Shown piece after piece: positions 1-8,542 of a stretch of DNA of 64,000 nt; position 1 is the stretch's first letter; every line of letters begins with the position of its first letter. The DNA is from Arthrobacter sp. 24S4-2 (GTDB lineage: Bacteria > Actinomycetota > Actinomycetes > Actinomycetales > Micrococcaceae), in NCBI RefSeq assembly GCF_005280255.1, contig NZ_CP040018.1, forward strand, positions 2,666,001 through 2,730,000, in the 5' to 3' direction. The notes under the pieces were generated by a model, which saw only the letters and a program-made list of their open reading frames with translations, was not told where the DNA came from and made no database searches. The position numbers and the translations under genes are program-made.

Positions 1-164
1 GTGAGCTTGCCCTGATGTCTTCCGCACACACGGTTTACTCCTTGAAAATTAGGGACCGTCTTGGAATCGCGGGTCGGCAACTCCACTACGGAGGCCCGGG
101 CGGCCACATGAAACGCCACCGGTCCTGAAGGAAAGTGAGGAGGGGGTGACTCGGTAATGATAAG

Positions 165-195
165 CCAATATACTGGTCGAAAGTCAATATCTTGG
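165..195. promoter_or_regulatory. IclR-type operator pair before the regulator gene
   Basis: Two copies of one box lie just upstream of the IclR gene: CCAATATACTGG at 165-176 and TCAATATCTTGG at 184-195, 19 bases apart. The same box occurs twice in inverted orientation at 1096-1126 before the transporter operon. Shared boxes before regulator and target suggest autoregulation by the IclR protein. The boxes are seen directly; the binding protein is inferred. Confidence 0.6.
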
Positions 196-212
196 ATAAG
201 GGGAACACGGAA

Positions 213-1001
213 ATGACGACAGAAGCACACTCGGGAGCTCAAAGCTCCGTACCGGCCATCACGCGGGCGATGGCCATTCTCGACCTCGTCGCAGCCGCTG
301 GCCAGGCTGGCGTCAGCGTGCCCGAAATTGCAAAGTCGATGGAGTTGGCCAAGTCCTCCACGGCTAACATCTGCGCGGCCCTGGAGGGCGAGGGGATGCT
401 CCGGCGCTCCGATGGCCGCTTGATACTGGGGCGGCGGATCCTATCGCTTGCCGGGGATTACCTCCGCTCGGCCGACCAGCTCTCCGAGTTCTATGCCTTG
501 TGCCGGCGCTCCCGGCTGATTTCCCGCGAGGCGGCCCGGCTGGCACTCCTGGATGGAACCGACGTCCTCTACCTGGCGCGCTACGAGGGAACCAATCCAA
601 TCAGGCTCACCGCCAACATCGGGGACCGATTCCCGGCTCACGTGACGGCCACGGGCAAGGCCGTCCTCTCCACGTTGCCTGACGCCGTGGTGGAGGACCG
701 ATATCGGGGCAAGACCTTTGTGCCGTTCACCTCGCGCTCCCTGACCAGTGTTTCGGAGCTCATGTCCGACCTGGAGAAGTCCCGTCATCGCGGCTACTTC
801 ATGGATGACGAAGAGACCAATATCGGAGTAGTGTGCTTCGCCGTTCCCGTGGTGGACATCCCGGGCGAACCTGCGCAGTTTGCCATCAGTGCCACGCTGC
901 TTAAGGCGCGTGCCGATGAGCTGGACCACGAGGAAATCGTGGAGGAACTGCAGCAAATTGCCCGCGCCCTCGCCAATCCACTGAGCGCGCATTCCCTCTA
1001 A
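213..1001 (+). CDS. IclR family transcriptional regulator
   Basis: A 262-residue one-component regulator with an N-terminal winged helix-turn-helix (about residues 14-75) and a C-terminal IclR effector domain (about 80-255) containing the typical HVTATGKAVL stretch. The ATG at 213 is preferred over an in-frame TTG at 192 because AAGGGG stands about 10 bases upstream of it, while 192 overlaps a predicted operator box and has no Shine-Dalgarno. The gene is followed by an ABC-transporter and sugar-acid operon in the same direction. Paired boxes before both units make this protein their likely regulator, binding a sugar acid or sugar. The family is clear; the ligand is unknown. Confidence 0.9.
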   Translation: MTTEAHSGAQSSVPAITRAMAILDLVAAAGQAGVSVPEIAKSMELAKSSTANICAALEGEGMLRRSDGRLILGRRILSLAGDYLRSADQLSEFYALCRRSRLISREAARLALLDGTDVLYLARYEGTNPIRLTANIGDRFPAHVTATGKAVLSTLPDAVVEDRYRGKTFVPFTSRSLTSVSELMSDLEKSRHRGYFMDDEETNIGVVCFAVPVVDIPGEPAQFAISATLLKARADELDHEEIVEELQQIARALANPLSAHSL

Positions 1002-1083
1002 CCTTCCTGATTCAGGGCCGCCCTTAGGGGTGGCCCTGCCTGTTTAAATGCCCTGGTTGCTGCGGGAAGAGTCCCGACAAGGA

Positions 1084-1147
1084 ATTGGCTATTGACCAAT
1101 ATGCTGTTCGTAGGACAAGATATTGGTCAAGCAGGTCATTGGTGACC
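1084..1147. promoter_or_regulatory. Operator region of the ABC/idonate operon
   Basis: A perfect 11-bp inverted repeat, TTGACCAATAT (1092-1102) and ATATTGGTCAA (1120-1130), contains inverted copies of the box found before the IclR gene (1096-1107 forward, 1115-1126 reverse). Two shorter palindromes flank it: ATTGG/CCAAT (1084-1088 and 1096-1100) and GGTCA-TTGG-TGACC (1134-1147). The region lies 40-100 bases before the transporter ATPase start, as expected for repressor binding at the promoter. The binding factor is inferred to be the IclR protein. Confidence 0.65.
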
Positions 1148-1187
1148 ACCCAGAATTTAGGCAGCACTGGGGCTGCAAGGAGCGAAC

Positions 1188-2690
1188 ATGGGACTCAACC
1201 CTCCCGCGATGCCGCTGATTCACATCGAAGAATTAACCAAGCGCTTTGGCGTGAACGCGGCGCTACAGGATGTCAACCTCACGCTGGAAGCCGGCAGCAT
1301 CCATGCGTTGCTCGGCCAGAACGGGGCCGGCAAGTCCACACTGATCAAGATTCTGTCCGGGCTTTACACACCAACGAGTGGCCGCATCACAGTCGCCGGG
1401 CACGCACTCGGCACGCCCGAAGCCACCGCGAACATGGCCTTCATCCATCAGGACCTTGGCCTGGTGGACTCCATGACCATCGCGGAGAACATTGCGCTGA
1501 GCACGGGCTTTGGCCGCTCCGGCGGATTCATCTCCTGGCGCCAGGTCCGGGACGACGCCGCGGAGGCGCTTCAGACGGTGGCCTCCCACCTCGAACCTGA
1601 CCGGTACGTCTCGGAATTGACCCGGGCGGACAAATCGCTCGTGGCAATCGCCCGGGCGCTGGCCTCCAGCGCCTCGGTCATTGTCCTGGACGAGCCGACG
1701 GCAAGCCTCCCCGCAGCAGATTCCCGCCGGCTCTTTGACGTGCTGGAAAAGCTGCGGAGCCAGGGCCACGGGTTGCTGTATGTAAGCCACCGACTCGACG
1801 AAGTGTTCGCCATTTCAGATACCGTCACCGTCCTGCGGGACGGCCGCCTGATCCACAGCGGACCGATCGCCCAGAAGTCACCGCGGGAACTCGTCGTGGA
1901 CATCGTGGGCCGCAAACCCGTCAGTTACACCTCGGGCAGCGGCGTCCAGCAGGACGTACGGCTTGAAGTGGATGGGCTGACCACCTCCCAGACGCAGGCG
2001 GTCTCCTTTACAGTCCACGCAGGCGAAGTCGTCGGCATGGTGGGGCTCACCGGAGCCGGGCACATGGAACTCGGGCGGGCTTTGGCCGGGGCGCGCAGGA
2101 TCACCTCGGGCAACGTCCTGCTCGATTCGAAGAACTACCACCCCCGGACGCCGTCGGAAGCTGTCGACTCAGGCGTAGGTTTCGTCACCAGCAACAGGAT
2201 GGAGGAGGGCTGCGCCCCCGAGTTGACGCTCCGCGAGAACTTCCTTCCGAATCCCGGCATCCGAACCAAAAACCCCTTCGCGTGGACCAGTCCGCGGGCC
2301 GAACGGAAGCTCGCCGAGGAACTCGTGGAGCGGTACGGCGTCAGGCCCGCGCTGACCGAGGTGGCCATCGCCACCCTCTCCGGCGGCAACCAGCAGAAGA
2401 TCATGATCGGCCGCTGGCTCAGCACGCGCCGGAAGCTCATCATCCTCGAGGAACCCACAGCCGGCGTGGACGTCGGCGCCAAGGCAGACATCTACACGCT
2501 GTTGGAAGAGTCCCTCGCGGATGGCCTCGCCGTGCTGATGATCTCAACCGACTTCGAGGAAGTCGCCAACGTCTGCCACCGGGCACTCGTTTTTGTCCAG
2601 GGAACCGTCACCGCGGAACTGTCCGGCGCTGACCTGTCCATTGCAAACCTAACGGCGGCCGCCTCCGGTGCTGCTCTCACTTCGGAGTAA
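1188..2690 (+). CDS. Sugar ABC transporter ATPase (RbsA/XylG type, two nucleotide-binding domains)
   Basis: A 500-residue tandem-NBD ATPase of carbohydrate-uptake type CUT2. The first domain has Walker A GQNGAGKST (residues 43-51) and Walker B ending in LDEP (about 163-170). The second has the signature LSGGNQQK (397-404) and Walker B with EEPTAG (421-426). The first-domain signature position reads LTRADKSL (144-151) instead of a recognisable LSxGQ-type motif, and the second Walker A is degenerate (GLTGAGHME), as is common in this family. AAGGAG lies 6-7 bases before the ATG at 1188. It would energise the permease and binding protein that follow. The substrate is unproven; downstream genes suggest a sugar acid such as idonate or gluconate. 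Confidence 0.92.
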   Translation: MGLNPPAMPLIHIEELTKRFGVNAALQDVNLTLEAGSIHALLGQNGAGKSTLIKILSGLYTPTSGRITVAGHALGTPEATANMAFIHQDLGLVDSMTIAENIALSTGFGRSGGFISWRQVRDDAAEALQTVASHLEPDRYVSELTRADKSLVAIARALASSASVIVLDEPTASLPAADSRRLFDVLEKLRSQGHGLLYVSHRLDEVFAISDTVTVLRDGRLIHSGPIAQKSPRELVVDIVGRKPVSYTSGSGVQQDVRLEVDGLTTSQTQAVSFTVHAGEVVGMVGLTGAGHMELGRALAGARRITSGNVLLDSKNYHPRTPSEAVDSGVGFVTSNRMEEGCAPELTLRENFLPNPGIRTKNPFAWTSPRAERKLAEELVERYGVRPALTEVAIATLSGGNQQKIMIGRWLSTRRKLIILEEPTAGVDVGAKADIYTLLEESLADGLAVLMISTDFEEVANVCHRALVFVQGTVTAELSGADLSIANLTAAASGAALTSE

Positions 2691-2697
2691 TCCTCAC

Positions 2698-3804
2698 ATG
2701 AACAAGATGAACACAAACCGCCAGCGGGGCGGCGCCGCCCACCTCCTCGGACCCTACGGACTCGTCGTCATCCTAGTGGTACTGTTCGCGGTATTTGCCC
2801 TAATCCTGCCGCAAACGTTCCTCTCGGGCCGTAACTTCAACGCCATTCTCAGCAACCAGGCCATCCCCGCCCTGCTGGCGCTGGGGGCAATGATCCCCAT
2901 TGCCACCGGAAAGTTCGATCTGTCCATCGGCTACGGCCTGGGGCTCTCCCACGTGATTGTCCTCAAGCTCATCGTCGACAGCAACATACCGTGGGGGATC
3001 GCGGCCGTCGTGGCCATCGCCGTCATGGCACTCGTGGGCGTGATCAACGGCCTGTTGGTCGAATTCGGCCAGATCGACTCCTTCGTAGCAACGCTGGGCA
3101 CCGGAACCGTGCTGTACGCCATCACAGGGGCCATCACCAACGGGGCCCGCGTGGTACCGGGCGACGGCGGCCTGCCCGTCTCCTTCAAGGACCTCTACGA
3201 TTCAAAAATCGCCGGAGTCCCGATCGTTGCCGTCTACCTGCTGATCGTTGCCGTCATCCTGTGGGTCCTGTTCGAACGGCTGCCGCTGGGACGCTACTTC
3301 TACGTGCTGGGCTCAAACCCCCGCGCCGCAGCCCTGATTGGCATCCCCACGAAGAGATACTCCATTTACGCCTTCGCCTTCTCCGCAGTGGTAACCGGCG
3401 TCGCAGGAGTGCTGCTTGCCTCCCAGCAGCAGATCGGAAACCCGAGCGTCGGCATGGACTATTTGCTGCCAGCCTTCGTGGGGGCGCTCCTGGGGGCCAC
3501 AGCCATCAAGCCCGGACGCGCCAACGTGATCGGCACTCTGGTTGCGGTCATCACTCTGGCCATCGGCCTGGCCGGAATCTCCCAGTTGGGCGCCCAGTTC
3601 TGGGTAACCCCACTCTTCAACGGCGTCACGCTGCTGATCGCCGTCGGTCTTGCAGGCTACTCTGCACGGCGCAAGCTGCGTGCCGGTGCGGTGGCCGCAC
3701 CGCCGCCCAACCTCCCCGCCGCAGGCGACGCCGGCCCTCCAACTCCCGCAGGACCTTCCACGGGGGCCGGGCTACCGGCGGCCCCAGCCACCAGCGCCGT
3801 CTAG
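2698..3804 (+). CDS. Sugar ABC transporter permease (RbsC type)
   Basis: A 368-residue membrane permease with about ten hydrophobic segments. It carries the family pattern of a loop rich in GRYFYVLGSNPRAAALIGI residues near the cytoplasmic coupling helix (about 205-222). The start at 2698 is chosen because GGAG from the end of the ATPase gene stands about 10 bases upstream; an in-frame GTG at 2668 would overlap the ATPase gene. The last 40 residues are a Pro/Ala/Gly-rich cytoplasmic tail not usual for RbsC. It pairs with the preceding ATPase and the following lipoprotein as a CUT2 importer. Confidence 0.9.
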   Translation: MNKMNTNRQRGGAAHLLGPYGLVVILVVLFAVFALILPQTFLSGRNFNAILSNQAIPALLALGAMIPIATGKFDLSIGYGLGLSHVIVLKLIVDSNIPWGIAAVVAIAVMALVGVINGLLVEFGQIDSFVATLGTGTVLYAITGAITNGARVVPGDGGLPVSFKDLYDSKIAGVPIVAVYLLIVAVILWVLFERLPLGRYFYVLGSNPRAAALIGIPTKRYSIYAFAFSAVVTGVAGVLLASQQQIGNPSVGMDYLLPAFVGALLGATAIKPGRANVIGTLVAVITLAIGLAGISQLGAQFWVTPLFNGVTLLIAVGLAGYSARRKLRAGAVAAPPPNLPAAGDAGPPTPAGPSTGAGLPAAPATSAV

Positions 3805-3881
3805 CCCCGAAACATCACCGGCTACACCTGTCCGGATCAGGCACCACATCAGGCAATTTCCCATGACCGAAAGGCTTCACG

Positions 3882-5026
3882 ATGAACAACTCCGCCCCAA
3901 GACTGCTGCTCGCTGCCGGCGCCATCATGGCACTAGGACTCACGGCCTGCACCAGCGGTTCGGCTGAATCAGCTGCCGCCGGCGCAACCGCTGGCGGGGA
4001 CAGCGGCTGCGCCGACGTCGTTGCCACCGCGCAGAAGGCCATCGACGCGGCATCCAAAACGAACAGTCCATGGGATGGACCCACCTCAGGACCCAAGGCC
4101 GCAGCGGGGAAAACCCTCGTCTACGTGGCGCAGTCCATGACTAACCCCGGTGTCGCTGGAGTGGCCAAGGGACTTCAGGAGGCAGCGGCGTCCATCGGCT
4201 GGAACGTAAAAGTGATCGACGGCCTGGGAACTCCCGCCGGGATCCAGAGTGCCTTCAGCCAGGCGCTGACCACCAAACCGGACGGCATCGTGATCGGTGG
4301 CTTCGACCCCAAGACCACCGCAGCCCAGGTTGCCGAAGCCAACTCGGCCAAGATTCCGCTGGCCGCCTGGCAAGCTCTGTCCACGCCTGGTCCCAGCACC
4401 GATCCGCTGCTGTTCACCAACATCACCACCAAAGTTGAGGACGTGGCGAAGATCAGCGCCGACTTCGTCATCGCCAAATCCAACGGCAAGGCCGGGGTCG
4501 TCATCTTCACCGACTCCTCCATCCCCTTTGCCGAGGGCAAATCGCAGATGATCAGGAAGGAACTGGAAACCTGCTCCGGCATCAAGGTCCTGGAATACGA
4601 CAACGTTCCCCTCTCTGACGTCAGTGCAAGAATGCCGCAGGAAGTGTCCTCCCTGCTCAGCAAGCACAACGAAGCCTGGACCTACTCCGTGGCCATCAAC
4701 GACGTCTACTACGAAAACGCGACCGCAGCACTGCGTGCCGGCGGCGTGAACGCCGGCGGGGCACCGTTCAACGTGGGGCCGGCGACGGCGACTCCTCCGC
4801 GTTGCAGCGGATCAAGGCCGGCGAATACCAGACCGCCACTGTCCCTTCACCGCTGAAGTCGGAGGGATGGCAGCTCGTGGATGAGCTCAACCGAGCCTTT
4901 AACAACCAGCCCGCCAGCGGCTACGTTCCCCAGATCCACGTCTCCACCAAGGAAAACACGACGGCCACCGATGCCTGGGACCCGGAAGGTTACCAGGACG
5001 CGTACCGCAAAATCTGGGGCAAGTAG
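3882..5026 (+). pseudogene. Sugar ABC transporter substrate-binding lipoprotein, frameshifted
   Basis: The first frame begins with a lipoprotein signal with lipobox LTAC (Cys at residue 23) and a periplasmic-binding-protein fold of the ribose type, up to about residue 299. There the frame slips at the run of four G (4775-4778). Adding one G restores the family reading (NVG then AGDGDSSALQRI) and continues through 4802-5026 to a normal C-terminus. The repaired protein would be 381 residues, normal for the family. As given, the product loses its last 80 residues, part of the second lobe. This is either a true inactivation of the importer or a sequencing deletion; three similar cases occur in this window. 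Confidence 0.85.
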
Positions 5027-5080
5027 TTCGGCCGCAAGATCCCACTCAAGTACACCCGGGCGCCCGCCCACGAACCAAGG

Positions 5081-6076
5081 TTGAAATTGAACAACGATCA
5101 CAACCCCCAGGCCCCTGCCCCGGCGAAGAGCACGGCCATTGCGCGCAGTGCCGGCTTCGTCGGGCTGGGGCTGATGGGTGCCCCCATGGCCGGTAACCTT
5201 CTCAAAGCCGGGTGGTCGGTGACGGCATGGAACCGTTCGAGCGCCGCCGCCGAGGACTTTGTAGGCTTGGGTGGAGCCCGCGCCCGAAAAGTCGCGGACC
5301 TTCGGAACGAGCCGGTGATCATCTTTATGCTCCCGGACCTCTCCTACATCGAGGACGCCGCCGCCGGGCTCCTGGCCGAGTGGCGTATGACGCCGCCCCG
5401 GCCGGGGACCCTGGTGGCCGTCATGAGCAGCGTTTCCCCGGTGGCCGTCCAGGCCTTCGGCCGTGCCGTTGCCGAAGCCAGCGGCGGAAACGCCGTCGTG
5501 CTGGATGTGCCGGTGAGCGGAGGAACTGAAGGGGCACAGCGGGGAACGCTTGCCATCATGGCCGGCGGACCGAAGGAGCACTTCGAGCGGCTCCTGCCGG
5601 TCCTCGAGGCGATGGGCACCACGGTCCGGCGCCTTGGCGAACTCGGGGCAGGGTCCCTGGCCAAAGCCTGTAACCAGCTCATCGTGGGAATCACGACGGC
5701 GGCGCTTGCCGAGGCAGCTGAGCTCGCCGAACGCTCCGGCATGGACGTTGAGTCTCTCTTCGAGGTGCTTTCGGGCGGATTGGCCGGCAGCCGTGTGCTG
5801 GATTTCGTCGGACCACGGATGGCGGCCAAGGACTACGCGCCTACCGGCCCGGCGAAGTTCATGCACAAGGACCTTTCCTTCGTGCTGGAAAGCGCCGCGG
5901 CGGTGGGCGCCGCCGTGCCCATGGCATCCGCCGGGGCCGAGCTCTACGGCAAACTCAAGGACCAAGGCCTGGGGGACCTGGACCTGGCCGTTGTACGGCA
6001 GACCATCGCAAACCTCAGCGATCCCAAGGTCACCGCCGCCCGTATGACCGCCACCGTGCAGGGGACAGCCCGATGA
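5081..6076 (+). CDS. NAD-binding beta-hydroxyacid dehydrogenase (3-hydroxyisobutyrate / tartronate semialdehyde reductase family)
   Basis: A 331-residue enzyme with an N-terminal Rossmann domain (GLGLMGAPMAGNLL, about 28-41) and the all-helical C-terminal domain of the beta-hydroxyacid dehydrogenase family. The substrate motif DVPVSGGTEGA (about 146-156) and the catalytic lysine context SLAKACNQL (about 193-201) are visible. It would oxidise or reduce a beta-hydroxy acid with NAD(P). The start is TTG at 5081 or TTG at 5087; AAGG at 5077-5080 fits 5087 better. It overlaps the next gene by four bases, so it is part of the sugar-acid operon. Its exact substrate cannot be read from sequence. Confidence 0.85.
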   Translation: MKLNNDHNPQAPAPAKSTAIARSAGFVGLGLMGAPMAGNLLKAGWSVTAWNRSSAAAEDFVGLGGARARKVADLRNEPVIIFMLPDLSYIEDAAAGLLAEWRMTPPRPGTLVAVMSSVSPVAVQAFGRAVAEASGGNAVVLDVPVSGGTEGAQRGTLAIMAGGPKEHFERLLPVLEAMGTTVRRLGELGAGSLAKACNQLIVGITTAALAEAAELAERSGMDVESLFEVLSGGLAGSRVLDFVGPRMAAKDYAPTGPAKFMHKDLSFVLESAAAVGAAVPMASAGAELYGKLKDQGLGDLDLAVVRQTIANLSDPKVTAARMTATVQGTAR

Positions 6077-6843
6077 ATTCGCTTTTTGACCTGACCGGGC
6101 GCATCGCCCTGGTCACGGGTTCCAGCCGGGGGATCGGCAACGCGCTGGCGCGGGCGCTGGCTGATGCCGGTGCCACGGTGGTGCTCAACGGCATCAACCC
6201 CGAGCGGCTCAAGGCCGCCGAGGCAGCCATGGCGGCCGACTACCCGCCGGGGCGGGTGCACAGCTGCGCCTTCGACGTCACGAAAGACACCGGGGCCGCC
6301 CGCGGCGTCGCCTGGGTGGAGGAAAACGTGGGACCGCTGGAAATCCTGGTGAACAACGCGGGCATCCAGCACCGCGTGCCCATGCTGGAGCTGGAAGTCA
6401 GCGACTGGGAACGGGTGATCAAAACCGATCTCACCAGCGCGTTCCTCGTAGGCCGGGAAGCGGCCCGGCACATGATTCCGCGCGGACACGGCAAGATCAT
6501 CAACATCTGCTCGGTGCAGACCGACCTCGCTCGCCCCACCATCGCCCCGTACGTTGCGGCCAAGGGCGGGCTCCGGAACCTGACCCGGGCCATGACCGCG
6601 GAATGGGCAGCCTCGGGCCTGCAGATCAACGGCATTGCACCGGGCTACATCCACACCGAAATGACCCAGAACCTGGTGGACGATGAGCAGTTCAACTCCT
6701 GGATCCTCGGCCGGACCCCGGCGCACCGGTGGGGGACAGTGCAGGACCTGGCCGGCCCGGCGGTGTGGCTCGCATCCGATGGTTCCAATTTCGTCAACGG
6801 CCAGACCATTTTCATCGACGGCGGAATGACGGTGGTGGTCTGA
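6073..6843 (+). CDS. idnO: SDR oxidoreductase, gluconate 5-dehydrogenase-like
   Basis: A 256-residue classical short-chain dehydrogenase. It has the nucleotide motif TGSSRGIG (15-22), the NNAG motif (94-97) and catalytic Ser147, Tyr160 and Lys164 (YVAAK). It resembles gluconate 5-dehydrogenase (IdnO/Gno), which interconverts 5-ketogluconate and D-gluconate. It starts within the stop codon of the preceding gene and shares one base with the next start, so translation is coupled. Its neighbours, an idonate 5-dehydrogenase-like protein and gluconokinase, give the full set for L-idonate to 5-ketogluconate to gluconate to 6-phosphogluconate. The substrate is assigned by similarity and context. Confidence 0.82.
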   Translation: MNSLFDLTGRIALVTGSSRGIGNALARALADAGATVVLNGINPERLKAAEAAMAADYPPGRVHSCAFDVTKDTGAARGVAWVEENVGPLEILVNNAGIQHRVPMLELEVSDWERVIKTDLTSAFLVGREAARHMIPRGHGKIINICSVQTDLARPTIAPYVAAKGGLRNLTRAMTAEWAASGLQINGIAPGYIHTEMTQNLVDDEQFNSWILGRTPAHRWGTVQDLAGPAVWLASDGSNFVNGQTIFIDGGMTVVV

Positions 6844-7946
6844 TGTCGGCAGTTTCAGCCCTTCCCGCGTCCGGCCCGGCCGTCGTCGCGCACGCCGCCG
6901 GCGACCTGCGCATCGAAGACGTCCCGCTGGCGGCACCCGCGGCGGACCAGGCCGTCGTTGAGGTCGTGTACGGCGGGATCTGCGGTTCGGACCTGCACTA
7001 CTGGCTGCACGGCGCGGCCGGGGAATCGATCCTGAAGGCGCCCATGGTCCTGGGCCATGAGATCGTCGGCGTCGTGGCGCAGGCCGCCGCCGACGGTACC
7101 GGCCCCGCAGCCGGCACCCCCGTCGCCGTCCACCCCGCCACGCCGGGTCCCGGCGCCGCCCGGTATCCCGAAGACCGGCCCAACCTGTCGCCGGGCTGCA
7201 CTTATCTGGGGAGCGCCGCCCGCTTCCCGCACACCGACGGCGCCTTCAGCCGCTACGCCGTCCTGCCTGCCCGGATGCTCCGGCCGCTGCCCGAAAGCCT
7301 CAGACTGCGGACCGCCGCCCTGGCGGAACCGGCCGCCGTTGCCTGGCATGCCGTGGCCCGCGCCGGAGACGTCAAGGGCAAGACGGCGCTGGTGATCGGC
7401 AGCGGTCCCATCGGCGCCCTGGCGGTGGCGGTCCTCAAGCGCGCGGGTGCCCAACGGATTGTTGCCGTGGACATGCACCCGAAACCGCTGGAGATCGCCC
7501 GGGCCGTCGGCGCCCACGAGGTCCTCAAAGCCGACGACGCCGAGGCCATAGCCGCGGTGGAGGCGGACGTGGTCATCGAATCCTCCGGCAGCCACCACGG
7601 CCTTGCTTCCGCGATCAAAGGAATCGTCCGCGGCGGCAAAGTGGTGATGGTGGGCCTGCTGCCCTCCGGACCCCAGCCCGTCCTGATCTCCCTGGCCATC
7701 ACCCGCGAGCTGGAACTCCTTGGTTCCTTCCGCTTCAACAGTGAAATCGACGAGGTCATCGCGGCTCTCGCGGACGGCACACTGTTCGTGGACCCCGTGG
7801 TCACGCACGACTTCCCGCTGGAACGCGGTCTCGAGGCCTTTGAAATGGCCAGGAATTCAGCGGAATCCGGAAAGGTCCTGCTGGACTTCAGGCCGACCGG
7901 TTCAGGACTTGTGCTGCACCACTCCGCCGACGAGCCGGCCTCATGA
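6843..7946 (+). CDS. idnD: MDR-family alcohol dehydrogenase, L-idonate 5-dehydrogenase-like
   Basis: A 367-residue medium-chain dehydrogenase. Catalytic zinc ligands are visible in GGICGSDLHYW (Cys about 44) and GHEIVG (His/Glu about 75-76), and the Rossmann motif is GSGPIGALA (about 185-193). The four cysteines that normally bind structural zinc are absent; that segment reads HPATPGPGAARYPEDRPNL. The phrase LGSAARFPHTDGAFSRY matches the idonate/gulonate dehydrogenase branch. Translation starts at 6843, sharing one base with the previous stop, and its end overlaps the kinase start by four bases. It would oxidise C5 of L-idonate to give 5-ketogluconate. A paralogue is at 49409-50443. Confidence 0.82.
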   Translation: MSAVSALPASGPAVVAHAAGDLRIEDVPLAAPAADQAVVEVVYGGICGSDLHYWLHGAAGESILKAPMVLGHEIVGVVAQAAADGTGPAAGTPVAVHPATPGPGAARYPEDRPNLSPGCTYLGSAARFPHTDGAFSRYAVLPARMLRPLPESLRLRTAALAEPAAVAWHAVARAGDVKGKTALVIGSGPIGALAVAVLKRAGAQRIVAVDMHPKPLEIARAVGAHEVLKADDAEAIAAVEADVVIESSGSHHGLASAIKGIVRGGKVVMVGLLPSGPQPVLISLAITRELELLGSFRFNSEIDEVIAALADGTLFVDPVVTHDFPLERGLEAFEMARNSAESGKVLLDFRPTGSGLVLHHSADEPAS

Positions 7947-8476
7947 CAGCGGCAACCCGCCCCATGCTGGTGATGGGCGTTTCGGGCAGCGGCAAGAGTG
8001 TCCTGGGGCAAGCCCTGGGACACAGCCTTGGGATCCCCTTCGTCGACGCCGATGACCTCCATCCGGCATCCAACAAAGCGCGTATGGCCGCTGGCATCCC
8101 GCTGACCGACACGGACAGGATGCCCTGGCTGGGCGATGTCGCCAAAACGATTGCCGGCCGCCTCAGCCTGGGGCATCCAACTGTGGTGGCATGCTCCGCA
8201 CTGAAGCGGGTGTACCGCGATCTGATTAGAACCTACGTCCCGGACCTGCTCGTTATCTACCTGGAGGGATCCCAGGAAACGATCCAATCACGGCTGTCGG
8301 AGCGTCAGCATGAATACATGCCAGCGAGCCTCCTGGCGTCTCAAATCGCCGATTTGGAACCCCCGGATGCCGACGAGGCGCACATCAGGATCTCCCTGGA
8401 CATCCCCGTGGAAGCGGCTGCGGACCTCATCCTACGGACACTGCACGTACCGGTTGTCGCCACTGCGCAGCAGTAG
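7943..8476 (+). CDS. gntK: Gluconokinase
   Basis: A 177-residue P-loop kinase, the usual length for GntK/IdnK. It has Walker A GVSGSGKS (12-19), the substrate segment VDADDLHP, and the family phrases MPWL and ACSALKR. It phosphorylates D-gluconate with ATP to 6-phosphogluconate, feeding the pentose phosphate or Entner-Doudoroff route. It begins inside the last codons of the MDR gene (ATGA overlap) and is the last enzyme of the operon. Confidence 0.93.
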   Translation: MTAATRPMLVMGVSGSGKSVLGQALGHSLGIPFVDADDLHPASNKARMAAGIPLTDTDRMPWLGDVAKTIAGRLSLGHPTVVACSALKRVYRDLIRTYVPDLLVIYLEGSQETIQSRLSERQHEYMPASLLASQIADLEPPDADEAHIRISLDIPVEAAADLILRTLHVPVVATAQQ

Positions 8477-8542
8477 GGCGAACTTCGGCGAGGGGCCAAC
8501 CAAGCAAACCTGACCAAAGACAACATCACGGCGGAGGGATCG

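Noticed and set aside
1..164. Search for a gene at the left edge
   Set aside because: No frame with a start, ribosome site or family motif; it appears to be upstream regulatory DNA of the IclR gene.
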